Origin: Octadecabacter antarcticus 307 | Lineage (GTDB): Bacteria > Pseudomonadota > Alphaproteobacteria > Rhodobacterales > Rhodobacteraceae | NCBI RefSeq assembly: GCF_000155675.2 | Contig: NC_020911.1 | Span: 2,780,501 to 2,844,500 of the forward strand | DNA: 64,000 nt | Reading direction: 5' to 3' | Shown: one piece after another, positions 7,693-17,138 of the stretch | How positions within the stretch are numbered: the stretch's first letter is position 1 | How the letters are laid out: every line of letters begins with the position of its first letter | Position numbers and translations under genes: made by a program | Notes under the pieces: generated by a model | Seen by the model: the letters and a program-made list of their open reading frames with translations, nothing else | Database searches by the model: none | Told to the model about the DNA's origin: nothing

Positions 7693-9069
7693 ATGCCCCT
7701 GAACATCCCGTTTGATACGACATATCTGACCCTACCGGCGCGGTTTTATTCCAAGCTGGACGCGGCCCCCGTCAGCGCCCCGAACCTCATCGTGTTCAAC
7801 CATGCGCTGGCCGCTGAACTGGGGCTGGATACGTCGGGCATGACCGATGAAGACGCAGCTAACTTGTTCTCAGGAAACGATATTCCTGACAACGCAACGC
7901 CCTTCGCCCAAGTCTACGCGGGCCACCAGTTTGGCGGGTTTTCGGCGCAACTCGGTGATGGTCGCGCTTTGCATTTGGGCGAAATCAACACGCCATCTGG
8001 TCGCGTCGACATCCAACTCAAAGGCTCCGGCCCGACGCCCTATTCGCGCAACGGCGACGGGCGCGCTTGGGTCGGCCCCGTGTTGCGCGAATACCTGATG
8101 TCATGCGCCATGCACGCTCTTGATATTCCAACAACAAAGGTACTGGCTGCGGTGACAACTGGCGACTCTATTGGGCGCGAACAAGGCCGCCTACCCGGCG
8201 CCATCCTAACCCGCGTCGCCGCGTCCCACATCCGTGTCGGAACCTTCCAATACTTTGCCGCCCAGCGCGACGTTGAGGCATTGAAAATGCTGACAGAATA
8301 CACAATAAACCGCCATTACCCCGACGCCAAAGACCCCTTGCAACTGTTTGAAATGGTGATGCAAAAGCACGCAACACTGGTGGCAAAATGGACGTCAGTG
8401 GGCTTTATCCACGGTGTAATGAACACCGACAACGTCGCGATAGCGGGCGAAACCATCGACTACGGCCCCTGTGCCTTTATTGACAGCTATCACCCGGATA
8501 CTGTGTTCAGTTCCATCGATCGCCAAGGGCGCTATGCCTACAGCAATCAAGGACCGATAACCCACTGGAATCTCGCGCAATTTGCGACGTCCTTGGTGCA
8601 GATCATGCCCGACACCGACACAGCCGTAGAAGATTTCACCGCCCGTCTTAACCAATTCCCAACCCTGTTCGATTATGAATGGGCCAAAGCCTTTGCGCCA
8701 AAACTTGGGTTGCCACAAAACGACGACACCACTGCACTGGCCAAAGACCTGCTGGTGCATATGGCCGACGCTGGCGCGGACTTTACCAACACGTTCAATG
8801 CTTTGGACGAAACTGAAACCGCCTACCCTGACTGGCACGCGACATGGCGCGCGGCCAAGCCGAATGACGCGCTGTGGCGCAAAACCAATCCCGCGATCAT
8901 CCCGCGCACCCATAAGATCGAACAGGCAATCACCGCAGCCACAATAGGAAATTTCGCACCCTTCCACGCCATGCTCGCAGCACTTCAGGACCCGTTCACA
9001 CCAAATGCGGATTACGCACATCCCCCTAAAGAGGCTGAGAAAATACATCAAACCTTCTGCGGAACTTAA
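7693..9069 (+). CDS. selO: Protein adenylyltransferase SelO (YdiU/UPF0061)
   Basis: The 458-residue protein is a SelO pseudokinase. The family transfers AMP from ATP to Ser, Thr or Tyr residues of proteins and is linked to oxidative stress. Family blocks visible are GHQFGGFSAQLGDGRA (near residue 75), GSGPTPYSRNGDGRAW, the active-site HGVMNTDN and DYGPCAFID, and the C-terminal end HQTFCGT. The last segment has no selenocysteine, as in most bacterial members. ATG 7693 was chosen because the protein then begins at the usual family N-terminus (IPFDTTYLTLPARFY); the longer frame from 7633 would run through the direct repeats. The length is at the short end of the family. Confidence 0.93.
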   Translation: MPLNIPFDTTYLTLPARFYSKLDAAPVSAPNLIVFNHALAAELGLDTSGMTDEDAANLFSGNDIPDNATPFAQVYAGHQFGGFSAQLGDGRALHLGEINTPSGRVDIQLKGSGPTPYSRNGDGRAWVGPVLREYLMSCAMHALDIPTTKVLAAVTTGDSIGREQGRLPGAILTRVAASHIRVGTFQYFAAQRDVEALKMLTEYTINRHYPDAKDPLQLFEMVMQKHATLVAKWTSVGFIHGVMNTDNVAIAGETIDYGPCAFIDSYHPDTVFSSIDRQGRYAYSNQGPITHWNLAQFATSLVQIMPDTDTAVEDFTARLNQFPTLFDYEWAKAFAPKLGLPQNDDTTALAKDLLVHMADAGADFTNTFNALDETETAYPDWHATWRAAKPNDALWRKTNPAIIPRTHKIEQAITAATIGNFAPFHAMLAALQDPFTPNADYAHPPKEAEKIHQTFCGT

Positions 9070-9125
9070 CGCTTCTTTGGTTCTTAAATACCTAACCCAC
9101 GCAGCGATTTGAACGCCATCAGAAG

Positions 9126-10097
9126 TTATTCCGCCAGCATCCACGCCCCATCGGGCCAGAACGCATCATAGGCAAAGGCGAACATCACGTCGTGGGCCAG
9201 ATCATTGCCCGCCGCATCACGCACCCGCACAGTGCCCACATCGCGCCCCCTTCCGATGTCTTGCGTATCAAGCGCCGACGCTTGCCCGGCGGTCCAACTC
9301 AGCACGACACCGTTTTCCGTAATTTCACCAGCCGCTGCGACCCGCGTCATCGGCCAAGCAGCGTCCCCGACACGCACAACCCGGGCAAGCGCTGGAATAT
9401 CATGTGGCGGCATCTCACCGGAATACAGGAACGGTCGGTTGGAACTGTCATATTGCACATAGGGATTGGCGCCATAGTTGCGCGGAAAATCAGGCTCGGC
9501 CATGACCCAACCGTCGGGATTGCGCGCTTCGAACTCTGACCAGCTTTCCATCCATGATGGCAGTGTTTGCAGCTCGGTTCCTGTCAAATCGCCGACGATG
9601 GCTTCCCCAATGGCTTGCTGCCACCAGCTTTCGGTTTCACGATCAAACATGATCATATCGGAATTTCGCAGCTTGCCAGACACACCAAATGTCAGAACGC
9701 CCGCATCGGTGCGCCGATCAAACGTGATGCCAGAATTGCACAGCGGGCAGAACGTCACCGCGACGGGAATTCCGCCGACCTCGTCATTCACAATCTCATG
9801 CCAAATCAAAAAGCGGATCGGATAGGCGCGCGGGGTTTCCCCTTGTATTTCCAATGTGATAACAGGTTCACGGGCCGTCAGTTCTGCCTCATCTGAGACG
9901 GAAATAAACGACGGGTCATCCAGCGCAGGAATACCGTCTTTCGGCGGCCCACCGGACATAATTTCCACCCAGCTTTCAACGTTGGTATTCTCAAAATCCG
10001 TATTCGGCCATTCGTTGCGCCAGAATTCCGGGCTGGCCCAAACGCCAGATGCAAAACCTGTCGCCATCAGTGATACCACCAGTGCTAAAACGCGCAT
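9126..10097 (-). CDS. DUF3179 domain-containing secreted protein
   Basis: The 323-residue product starts with a signal peptide (MRVLALVVSLMATGFASGVWA) and is otherwise a DUF3179 domain. Diagnostic blocks are GIPALDDPSFISV, AYPIRFLIWHEIVND and TFCPLCNSG with its CxxC pair, followed by GVSGKLRNSDMIMFDRETESWWQQ. The function of the family is not established. The CxxC suggests metal binding or a redox role in the periplasm. It is convergent with selO (57 bp apart). Confidence 0.88.
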   Translation of the reverse strand: MRVLALVVSLMATGFASGVWASPEFWRNEWPNTDFENTNVESWVEIMSGGPPKDGIPALDDPSFISVSDEAELTAREPVITLEIQGETPRAYPIRFLIWHEIVNDEVGGIPVAVTFCPLCNSGITFDRRTDAGVLTFGVSGKLRNSDMIMFDRETESWWQQAIGEAIVGDLTGTELQTLPSWMESWSEFEARNPDGWVMAEPDFPRNYGANPYVQYDSSNRPFLYSGEMPPHDIPALARVVRVGDAAWPMTRVAAAGEITENGVVLSWTAGQASALDTQDIGRGRDVGTVRVRDAAGNDLAHDVMFAFAYDAFWPDGAWMLAE

Positions 10098-10185
10098 CGA
10101 ATTTCTCCCATTTGTTCCCCCTAAACGTAAGAGGGGCCAGACATCTCTGCCTAGCCCCTCAACGTCATTGTGATTTGGCCGCGAT

Positions 10186-10782
10186 CTATTGCGTCGCAGC
10201 GTCTACGATTTCGGTCAGCTCATCAGCGCTGATCACGCGAACAACATCCATCGCATCAGCGTCACCGATCACCGCGCCATTTGGCCCGTCGCCAAGTTTG
10301 ATCGCGTCAACCACGTCCATGCCAGCGACCACTTCACCAACAATGGTATATTGACCGTCCAAGAACGCACCATCATCAAACATGATGAAAAACTGGCTGT
10401 TGGCCGAGTTCGGGTTCTGCGACCGCGCCATGCCGACCATGCCACGGGTGAACGACAGCTCTGTCGTCGCCTCAAGCGCGATATCGTTAAGCTCGGAACT
10501 GCCCGTGCCTGCGCGGCGCATATCAAACTGATCATCCGTCATATCGCCAAACTGAACGTCGCCCGTCTGTGCCATAAAGCCATCAATCACGCGGTGAAAC
10601 ACCACGCCATCATAGGCCCCGTCTGCCGCCAAAGCGGTGATTTGTGCCGCGTGAAGCGGTGCAATATCTTCAAACAAGTCAATGAAAACCGTCCCAGTCG
10701 CATCACCCGTCACATCAATCCCAATGCCGTCAGCGCCTGCAGCCCCTGCCAGAAGTGTCGCAAAAACTGCGCCCTTAAGCAT
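10186..10782 (-). CDS. Cyclophilin-type peptidyl-prolyl isomerase, exported
   Basis: The 198-residue protein has a short N-terminal signal-like segment (MLKGAVFATLLAGAAGA) followed by one cyclophilin domain. Active-site blocks are VVFHRVIDGFMAQTGD and RSQNPNSANSQFFIMF. It catalyses cis-trans isomerisation of prolyl bonds, here probably in the periplasm. Its start overlaps the stop of the preceding cyclophilin gene by 8 bp, so the two form an operon making one cytoplasmic and one exported form. The acidic surface is typical of this group. Confidence 0.9.
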   Translation of the reverse strand: MLKGAVFATLLAGAAGADGIGIDVTGDATGTVFIDLFEDIAPLHAAQITALAADGAYDGVVFHRVIDGFMAQTGDVQFGDMTDDQFDMRRAGTGSSELNDIALEATTELSFTRGMVGMARSQNPNSANSQFFIMFDDGAFLDGQYTIVGEVVAGMDVVDAIKLGDGPNGAVIGDADAMDVVRVISADELTEIVDAATQ

Positions 10783-11281
10783 CTGCGGCGACCTTCATCG
10801 AAATCATCCGGTCGGGGGCCGTTGGCGGCTCACCACGGGTGAGCTTGTCTACATGTTCCATGCCCGACGACACCATGCCGTACACCGTGTACTGGCCGTT
10901 CAGAAAATCATTGTCGCCAAAGTTGATGAAAAACTGGCTGTTGGCCGAATTCGGGCTGGATGAACGCGCCGCACCAATGGACCCACGTGCGTGCGGGATC
11001 TTGGAAAATTCAGCAGGAAGATCGGGCATGTCGGACCCACCTGTGCCAGCGCGGCCAATGTTGAAATCGTTTTCCATGTTGCCATTGGCGACATCGCCAG
11101 TCTGCGCCATGAAACCGTCAATGACGCGGTGGAACGCCACGTTGTCATAGGCACCCGAACGCACGAGCTCTTTCATACGCTCAACATGCTTTGGTGCGAT
11201 GTCTGGCAGCAATTCAATGGTAACGGTCCCATTGCTCAATTCCATCAGGATCGTGTTTTCTGGGTCTTTGATCTCGGCCAT
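10775..11281 (-). CDS. Cyclophilin-type peptidyl-prolyl isomerase, cytoplasmic
   Basis: The 168-residue protein is a single cyclophilin domain without signal peptide. The domain shows VAFHRVIDGFMAQTGD, the conserved GTGGSDMPDLPAEF loop and SSPNSANSQFFINF, that is, the Arg, Phe and Gln residues of the active site. It is the first gene of a two-gene operon with the exported paralogue. The pair probably arose by tandem duplication. The start ATG at 11281 is preceded by AAGGAG-like sequence (AAGGAGCC on the minus strand). Confidence 0.92.
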   Translation of the reverse strand: MAEIKDPENTILMELSNGTVTIELLPDIAPKHVERMKELVRSGAYDNVAFHRVIDGFMAQTGDVANGNMENDFNIGRAGTGGSDMPDLPAEFSKIPHARGSIGAARSSSPNSANSQFFINFGDNDFLNGQYTVYGMVSSGMEHVDKLTRGEPPTAPDRMISMKVAADA

Positions 11282-11419
11282 CTTTAAGGCTCCTTAACTT
11301 GAATACATTGCCGCATTACCTAGTGCGGGTCGCCCCCGATTCCAAGATGCGATTCCAAGACGCGGTTGACCATGCGACACCGATTGCCCATGACATGACA
11401 ACATTGACAGGAGAGCATC

Positions 11420-12598
11420 ATGAGCTGGAACACACTCGACGACATGGATTTGGCAGGCAAAGTGGTGCTGACGCGGGTTGATATCAACGTCCCTGTTAAG
11501 GGTGGCGTTGTAACTGATGCCACGCGGATCGAACGGATCAAGCCAACGATCATGAATATTCTTCGCAAGGGTGGCAAGCCCGTCCTGCTGGCGCACTTTG
11601 GTCGCCCCAAAGGCGAATATGTGCCTGAGATGTCGTTGAAAGTAACCATCCCGACACTGGAAAAGGTTCTTGGCCGCGCTGTGACATTCATTGAACGCCC
11701 CGATCGCGCCACCATTGACGCGGCACCAGCAGATGCGGTGATCCTGATCGAAAACACCCGCTTTTCCGCAATGGAAGAAGCCAATGACCCCAAAATGGCT
11801 GGATTTCTGGCGGGTTTGGGCGATGTGTTTTGCAACGATGCATTTTCGGCTGCACACCGCGCCCATGCCTCCACCACGGGCGTGGCGGAATTGTTGCCCA
11901 ATTGTGCGGGACGCTTGATGGCCGAAGAACTTGACGCTTTGGAAAAGGCGCTTGGCGATCCGCAGCGCCCCGTTGTGGCTGTGGTTGGCGGCGCGAAAGT
12001 GTCAACGAAGCTCGACCTGCTCGGCAACCTGATCGCACGCGTCGATTCAATCATCATCGGTGGTGGCATGGCCAACACGTTCTTGGCCGCGCAGGGTCAC
12101 GATGTAGGGAAATCCTTATGCGAACATGATCTTGCAGGGACGGCGCAGGACATTATGGCAAAGGCGAAGACGGCCAATTGCAGCCTTTTGCTGCCATGTG
12201 ACGTAGTCGTGGCTGCTGAATTCAAGACAGGTGCGGCGAACCAAACTGTCGCCGCTGACGCCTGTCCACCCGATATGATGATCCTTGATGCGGGCCCGAA
12301 ATCCGTCGCCCAGATCAAGACACTGTTTGAAACCGCCAAGACCGTGATCTGGAACGGCCCCCTTGGTGCGTTCGAAATTGACCCGTTCCACAAGGCCACT
12401 TTTGCTGCGGCCAAAGCTGCTGCGGACCTGACCAAATCCGGCAACCTGATCACTGTGGCGGGTGGCGGCGACACCGTGGCTGCGCTTAACCTTGCGGGCG
12501 TGGCGGATGATTTCACCTATATCTCATCGGCGGGCGGGGCTTTTCTAGAATGGATGGAGGGAAAGACACTCCCCGGTGTCGCGGTCCTTGGTGGTTAA
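11420..12598 (+). CDS. pgk: Phosphoglycerate kinase
   Basis: The 392-residue product is phosphoglycerate kinase, which makes ATP from 1,3-bisphosphoglycerate in glycolysis and runs in reverse in gluconeogenesis. Signatures are [16 protein letters not shown] (residues 12-27), the substrate-binding HFGRPKG and RFSAMEE, and the nucleotide-binding [15 protein letters not shown] and [13 protein letters not shown] 11420 follows AGGAGAGC. A class I aldolase gene follows on the same strand 135 bp later, so adjacent steps of the pathway are clustered. Confidence 0.97.
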   Translation: MSWNTLDDMDLAGKVVLTRVDINVPVKGGVVTDATRIERIKPTIMNILRKGGKPVLLAHFGRPKGEYVPEMSLKVTIPTLEKVLGRAVTFIERPDRATIDAAPADAVILIENTRFSAMEEANDPKMAGFLAGLGDVFCNDAFSAAHRAHASTTGVAELLPNCAGRLMAEELDALEKALGDPQRPVVAVVGGAKVSTKLDLLGNLIARVDSIIIGGGMANTFLAAQGHDVGKSLCEHDLAGTAQDIMAKAKTANCSLLLPCDVVVAAEFKTGAANQTVAADACPPDMMILDAGPKSVAQIKTLFETAKTVIWNGPLGAFEIDPFHKATFAAAKAAADLTKSGNLITVAGGGDTVAALNLAGVADDFTYISSAGGAFLEWMEGKTLPGVAVLGG

Positions 12599-12733
12599 AA
12601 GGGAGATGGTTAACGGCGGAGGTGGATAAGCAACACCAGCCCCCTGTTAGCGCGACCAGTTAGCGCAACCATAATTGTTGCACCTTTGGCCGTCCAGTAT
12701 GTAGCACTTCAATGCATCAAAAGGACCGCCCAC

Positions 12734-13621
12734 ATGACCAATGCGATGACCGACTTAATCCGCAACGGCCAAGGCTTTATCGCCGCGCTGGATCAATCGG
12801 GTGGGTCCACCCCCAAGGCGCTAATGGCCTACGGTGTGTCCGAGGCTGCCTATTCCAATGACGATCAAATGTTCGACTTGATCCACAACATGCGTGCACG
12901 CATCGTTAACGCCCCCAGCTTCAGCGGCGACAAAGTCATTGGCGCGATCCTGTTTGAAATGACGATGGATCGCGACATTGGCGGCAAACCGTCTGCTGCC
13001 GCACTATGGCAAGACAACGGCGTCGTTCCGTTCCTGAAGATCGACAAGGGTCTTGAGGTTGAATCCGACGGCGTGCAACTGCTAAAACCGATCCCGAACT
13101 TGGACCATCTGTTGCAACGCGCAGTGGCGCACGGCGTCTTCGGCACGAAAGAACGCTCGGTCATCCACGCGGCGTCGCAGTCCGGCATCGACGCCATCGT
13201 TGCGCAGCAATTCGAACTTGGCGCACAGGTCACCAGCCACGGGCTGATGCCGATCCTTGAACCAGAGATTAATATCACCATCACCGACAAGGCGCAGGCC
13301 GAAGATATGCTGCGTGACACGCTTTTACGCCATCTGGACGCCCTGTCCGACGGCCAGCAAGTGATGTTGAAACTGTCGCTGCCAGAGGTTGCGGGCCAAT
13401 ACAAAATACTCGCCGACCATCCTGCATGCCTGAAGGTCGTGGCGCTTTCTGGTGGCTTTTCACGCGATGAAGCCAACGAACGCCTGTCCAAAAACCCGTC
13501 CATCGTCGCCAGCTTCAGCCGTGCCTTGACCGAAGGCCTGTCAGCGCACCAGTCCGACGACGAATTCAAGGCAACACTTGGCCGGACCATCGACAGCATT
13601 TTTGCGGCCTCAATCGCGTAA
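12734..13621 (+). CDS. Fructose-bisphosphate aldolase class I
   Basis: The 295-residue protein belongs to the bacterial class I (Schiff-base) fructose-bisphosphate aldolases. It opens with GQGFIAALDQSGGSTPKAL, contains the catalytic-lysine region VPFLKIDKGLE and the EPEINI and VMLKLSLP blocks. It cleaves fructose 1,6-bisphosphate to two triose phosphates. ATG 12734 gives the usual N-terminus (MTNAMTDLIRNGQGF); the in-frame extension to 12686 has no support. It lies directly after pgk in the same direction. Confidence 0.93.
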   Translation: MTNAMTDLIRNGQGFIAALDQSGGSTPKALMAYGVSEAAYSNDDQMFDLIHNMRARIVNAPSFSGDKVIGAILFEMTMDRDIGGKPSAAALWQDNGVVPFLKIDKGLEVESDGVQLLKPIPNLDHLLQRAVAHGVFGTKERSVIHAASQSGIDAIVAQQFELGAQVTSHGLMPILEPEINITITDKAQAEDMLRDTLLRHLDALSDGQQVMLKLSLPEVAGQYKILADHPACLKVVALSGGFSRDEANERLSKNPSIVASFSRALTEGLSAHQSDDEFKATLGRTIDSIFAASIA

Positions 13622-13627
13622 GCCACC

Positions 13628-13671
13628 AAATCCGTTCAAAGGATTTGCGCACAGACTTTCGGCGAAAGTCT
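13628..13671. repeat. Paired-hairpin intergenic repeat, copy 2
   Basis: Directly after the aldolase stop lie AAATCC-gttcaaa-GGATTT and AGACTTTC-ggc-GAAAGTCT. The order, spacing and linking TTTGC match the copy at 755-800. The second stem differs in sequence but keeps its pairing, so structure appears to be under selection. Confidence 0.5.
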
Positions 13672-13788
13672 ATACCTACGCGAAAAATACCTGTCATCCC
13701 CCACATAAAGGGGATTCCCAAGACGAATCATATGTGCGATTCTGGCCCCAAGTGAACCGTTCGAGTTTGCAAAGTGAGGCAGAGACAC

Positions 13789-14085
13789 ATGAACCGCAGA
13801 CGCGCGCCAATCGGCGTCCTACTTTACTTTTCGGGCGCCCTGATGCTGGGGCTCTATTTCACTTTTGCCGCTGTGCAGGGTGATTTTGGTGTGTTCAAAC
13901 GGGCTGAAATTGACGCCGAAGGTCGCGCGTTGACACAAGAACTGGCCTTGTTGCAAACGCAAGTCGACCGATTGGAAAACCTGACACGCCGCTTGTCTGA
14001 CACATTCCTTGATCTTGATCTGTTGGATGAACAGGCCCGCGACATGCTGGGCATGATCCGCACCGACGAAATCGTTATTCGTTAA
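13789..14085 (+). CDS. FtsB/DivIC-like septum formation initiator
   Basis: The 98-residue protein has one N-terminal transmembrane helix (IGVLLYFSGALMLGLYFTFAA) followed by a coiled coil (about residues 40-75, DAEGRALTQELALLQTQVDRLENLTRRL) and a conserved end LDLLDEQARDMLGMIRTDEIVI. This is the layout of FtsB/DivIC septum proteins, which bridge FtsQ and FtsL in the divisome. It sits between fba and the pyruvate dehydrogenase operon, a common setting in Alphaproteobacteria. ATG 13789 follows GAGGCAGAG. Its last 11 bases overlap the convergent GNAT gene. Confidence 0.85.
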   Translation: MNRRRAPIGVLLYFSGALMLGLYFTFAAVQGDFGVFKRAEIDAEGRALTQELALLQTQVDRLENLTRRLSDTFLDLDLLDEQARDMLGMIRTDEIVIR

Positions 14086-14566
14086 AAGCTGGGTGGAACG
14101 TGACACCGCCCGCAGGCGCGCCCGTGAACGGCAACACCAGAATGTGATCTGCAAGTTTCCCCGGATGGGTCACGGAAGCGGCTTTTTCGAACCCAAAGCG
14201 CGCATAATAATTGGCGTCCCCCGCAAGCACGATCCCGTCACGGTGCAACGACTGCGCCACCCCCAGCGCATGGCCCATCAAAGCTGACCCCACGCCCTGC
14301 CCTTGATGTTGCGGCGTAACCGAAAGGGGGCCGACACATAGGTACCGCTGCGTGCCAATCTTTGCGGGCGACAGGGCAACCTGCCCGATGATGTTCCCTT
14401 TCAGGACTGCCACAAGCGACAACACAAGCCCGCCGCCGTCCCGCAAGCCGTTCAGAATATCCGCTTCATCGCCCCCTGCGTAGGCTTTGCCCGCAAAAGC
14501 ACGGTTCACAATATCGGTAATCGCGTCGATATCTGCATCGGCTTCTTGTCTGATTTTCCACTTCAT
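14075..14566 (-). CDS. GNAT family N-acetyltransferase, YhbS-like
   Basis: The 163-residue product resembles YhbS-type acetyltransferases. It shows ADIDAITDIVNRAFAG at the N-terminus, the strand LVAVLKGNIIGQVALSP, the acetyl-CoA loop HQGQGVGSALM, and the family end GDANYYARFGFEKA. The substrate is unknown. It is convergent with the FtsB-like gene, overlapping it tail to tail by 11 bp. Confidence 0.85.
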   Translation of the reverse strand: MKWKIRQEADADIDAITDIVNRAFAGKAYAGGDEADILNGLRDGGGLVLSLVAVLKGNIIGQVALSPAKIGTQRYLCVGPLSVTPQHQGQGVGSALMGHALGVAQSLHRDGIVLAGDANYYARFGFEKAASVTHPGKLADHILVLPFTGAPAGGVTFHPAFNE

Positions 14567-14673
14567 AGGCCTGTTTTGCAGCCCCTATGCGCTGGGCGCA
14601 AGGCGGCAATTCAACGGGGTCTTGCCCCATCGTCACATTGGCTGTCGATTTTTGCGGTTTACCCCTGTAGGAG

Positions 14674-14693
14674 ATAGTTTAATACTAAACTAT
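14674..14693. promoter_or_regulatory. Perfect 20-bp dyad in the pdhA promoter region
   Basis: ATAGTTTA-atac-TAAACTAT is a perfect 8-bp inverted repeat in an otherwise GC-rich region, 38 bp before the pdhA start. It has the size and symmetry of an operator for a dimeric regulator and is well placed to control the whole pdh operon. It is not followed by a T-run in either direction strong enough to make it a terminator. The regulator is unknown. Confidence 0.5.
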
Positions 14694-14730
14694 ATTTTGT
14701 AGACCTTTCGCAGACCCCACTGGAGGACGC

Positions 14731-15747
14731 ATGCCCGCCAAGAAAACGTTAAAGAAACCAAATGTTTCTGCTGAAGAATTGCTCGGTTATTACCGTGAGA
14801 TGCTTCTTATTCGTCGATTCGAAGAAAAGGCTGGCCAGCTTTATGGCATGGGTCTGATCGGCGGGTTCTGCCACCTTTACATCGGCCAAGAAGCCGTCGT
14901 TGTCGGCCTTGAGGCCGCAACAAAGGAAGGCGACAAACGCATTACGACATACCGCGACCACGGTCACATGCTGGCCTGCGGGATGGATCCCAAAGGTGTC
15001 ATGGCTGAGCTAACGGGGCGCCAAGATGGCTACTCCAGAGGCAAGGGTGGCTCGATGCACATGTTTTCCGCAGAAAAACACTTTTACGGCGGTCACGGAA
15101 TCGTCGGGGCGAACGTACCACTTGGCGCGGGCCTCGCATTTTCAGATAAATATCGCGGCAACGACAATGTGACGTTTACATATTTTGGCGATGGCGCAGC
15201 GAACCAAGGTCAAGTCTACGAAACATTCAACATGGCCGCCCTTTGGGACCTGCCGGTGATTTTTGTAATCGAAAATAACCAGTACGCCATGGGCACCAGC
15301 CAAGCGCGTTCGACGTCGACCCCCGATCTTTATACCCGTGGTGAAGCCTTTGGCATCCCCGGTGAAATTGTCGACGGGATGAACGTTCTGGCCGTGAAAG
15401 AAGCGTCCGAAAAAGCCGTGGCGCACTGCCGTTCCGGCGCGGGCCCCTATGTTCTTGAAGTCAAAACATACCGCTACCGTGGTCATTCCATGTCCGACCC
15501 CGCCAAATATCGTACCCGTGACGAAGTGCAGAAAATGCGCGAGGAACGTGACCCGATTGAGCAAGTCCGCAGCCTGCTGCTGACCGGAAAGCACGCCACT
15601 GAAGACGACCTCAAGGCGATCGACAAAGAGATCAAAGCCACCGTCAATGAGGCCGCCGAATTTGCCAAAGAAAGCCCTGAGCCGCATTTGGACGAACTTT
15701 GGACCGACATCTACGCAGAAGATACTCTGCCGCAGGAGACAGCATAA
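14731..15747 (+). CDS. pdhA: Pyruvate dehydrogenase E1 component, alpha subunit
   Basis: The 338-residue protein is the alpha chain of the heterotetrameric E1 enzyme that decarboxylates pyruvate with thiamine diphosphate. It has the ThDP-binding [12 protein letters not shown] (residues about 154-165) ending in ENNQYAMGT, the [19 protein letters not shown] block, and the phosphorylation-loop region [22 protein letters not shown] 14731 follows GGAGGACGC. The stop codon overlaps the pdhB start by one base (TAATG). Confidence 0.97.
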   Translation: MPAKKTLKKPNVSAEELLGYYREMLLIRRFEEKAGQLYGMGLIGGFCHLYIGQEAVVVGLEAATKEGDKRITTYRDHGHMLACGMDPKGVMAELTGRQDGYSRGKGGSMHMFSAEKHFYGGHGIVGANVPLGAGLAFSDKYRGNDNVTFTYFGDGAANQGQVYETFNMAALWDLPVIFVIENNQYAMGTSQARSTSTPDLYTRGEAFGIPGEIVDGMNVLAVKEASEKAVAHCRSGAGPYVLEVKTYRYRGHSMSDPAKYRTRDEVQKMREERDPIEQVRSLLLTGKHATEDDLKAIDKEIKATVNEAAEFAKESPEPHLDELWTDIYAEDTLPQETA

Positions 15748-17126
15748 TGGCTATCGAACTTCTTATGCCCGCGCTTTCCCCGACGATGGAAGAAGGCACA
15801 CTGGCAAAATGGCTCGTCAAAGAAGGCGACACAGTTAAATCCGGCGACATCTTGGCCGAGATTGAAACCGACAAGGCGACAATGGAATTTGAGGCGACGG
15901 ACGAAGGTATCGTCGGAAAAATCTTGATTCCCGAGGGCACCGAAGGCGTGAAGGTGAACACCCCCATCGCCCTCATCGGTGACGAAGGCGAGGACATGTC
16001 AGCCGCAGCCTCAACGCCTACAGCGCCCGTTAGACAAGAAGACACGCCAGCAGACAAGGCACCCGCCTCCCCCGCTGTGGCATCATCAAGCGCGATCGAA
16101 TTTGCGCCATCCGACACGTCACCTGACTGGCCGGCTGGCACTGAAATGAAATCGATGACGGTCCGTGAGGCCCTCAATGAAGCGATGATCGAAGAAATGG
16201 AGCGCGACGAAAACGTGTTCCTGATCGGTGAAGAAGTCGCCGAATACGAAGGTGCCTATAAGATATCGCAAGGCATGCTGGATAAATTCGGCGACAAACG
16301 CGTCATCGACACGCCGATCACTGAACACGGCTTTGCTGGTATCGCCGTTGGTGCGGCGTTTGGTGGCTTACGTCCAATCGTCGAATTCATGACGTGGAAC
16401 TTCGCGATGCAGGCGATTGATCAGATCATCAACTCTGCGGCCAAGACATTGTATATGTCGGGCGGGCAGATGGGCGCGCCAATGGTGTTTCGCGGTCCAA
16501 ACGGGGCGGCCGCTCGCGTCGGTGCCCAGCATTCCCAGGATTACACTGCATGGTATGCGATGGTTCCCGGCCTAAAGGTTGTGTCGCCATATTCAGCATC
16601 CGACGCCAAGGGCCTAATGAAAACTGCCATTCGCGACAACAACCCTATCATCTTCCTTGAAAACGAAATCCTCTACGGTCGTTCGTTCGAAGTGCCCGTG
16701 ACGGATAATTTCACCATTCCGTTCGGTAAGGCCAAGGTCGAAGTTGAAGGCACAGACGTGACAATTGTATCGTTCAGCATCGGCATGACCTACGCGCTGG
16801 AAGCCGCAGAAAAACTGGCTGCTGAAGGGATTTCTGCGGAAGTCATTAACCTGCGCACCCTGCGCCCGATTGATTATGCAACGATCCTAGAATCCGTTAA
16901 GAAAACAAACCGTTGCGTGACAGTCGAAGAAGGCTGGCCCGTCGGGTCCATCGGCAACCACCTCGGTGCTACGATCATGCAAGAGGCATTTGATTACCTC
17001 GACGCGCCAGTGATCAATTGCACTGGCAAAGATGTGCCGATGCCTTATGCTGCCAACCTTGAAAAACAAGCACTGCTGACGACAGACGACGTGATCGCCG
17101 CCGTGAAAAAAGTCACCTACCGTTAA
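15747..17126 (+). CDS. pdhB: Pyruvate dehydrogenase E1 component, beta subunit, with N-terminal lipoyl domain
   Basis: The 459-residue protein joins a lipoyl domain (residues 1-78, modified lysine in the motif ETDKATMEF) through an Ala/Pro/Ser-rich linker (about 85-125) to a full E1-beta transketolase-like domain beginning [12 protein letters not shown]1-beta proteins with their own lipoyl arm are characteristic of Alphaproteobacteria. Visible E1-beta blocks are [28 protein letters not shown] and [13 protein letters not shown]. The lipoyl domain is nearly the same as that of the following E2 gene, suggesting an internal duplication in the operon. Confidence 0.97.
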   Translation: MAIELLMPALSPTMEEGTLAKWLVKEGDTVKSGDILAEIETDKATMEFEATDEGIVGKILIPEGTEGVKVNTPIALIGDEGEDMSAAASTPTAPVRQEDTPADKAPASPAVASSSAIEFAPSDTSPDWPAGTEMKSMTVREALNEAMIEEMERDENVFLIGEEVAEYEGAYKISQGMLDKFGDKRVIDTPITEHGFAGIAVGAAFGGLRPIVEFMTWNFAMQAIDQIINSAAKTLYMSGGQMGAPMVFRGPNGAAARVGAQHSQDYTAWYAMVPGLKVVSPYSASDAKGLMKTAIRDNNPIIFLENEILYGRSFEVPVTDNFTIPFGKAKVEVEGTDVTIVSFSIGMTYALEAAEKLAAEGISAEVINLRTLRPIDYATILESVKKTNRCVTVEEGWPVGSIGNHLGATIMQEAFDYLDAPVINCTGKDVPMPYAANLEKQALLTTDDVIAAVKKVTYR

Positions 17127-17138
17127 GGAGCACAGACA

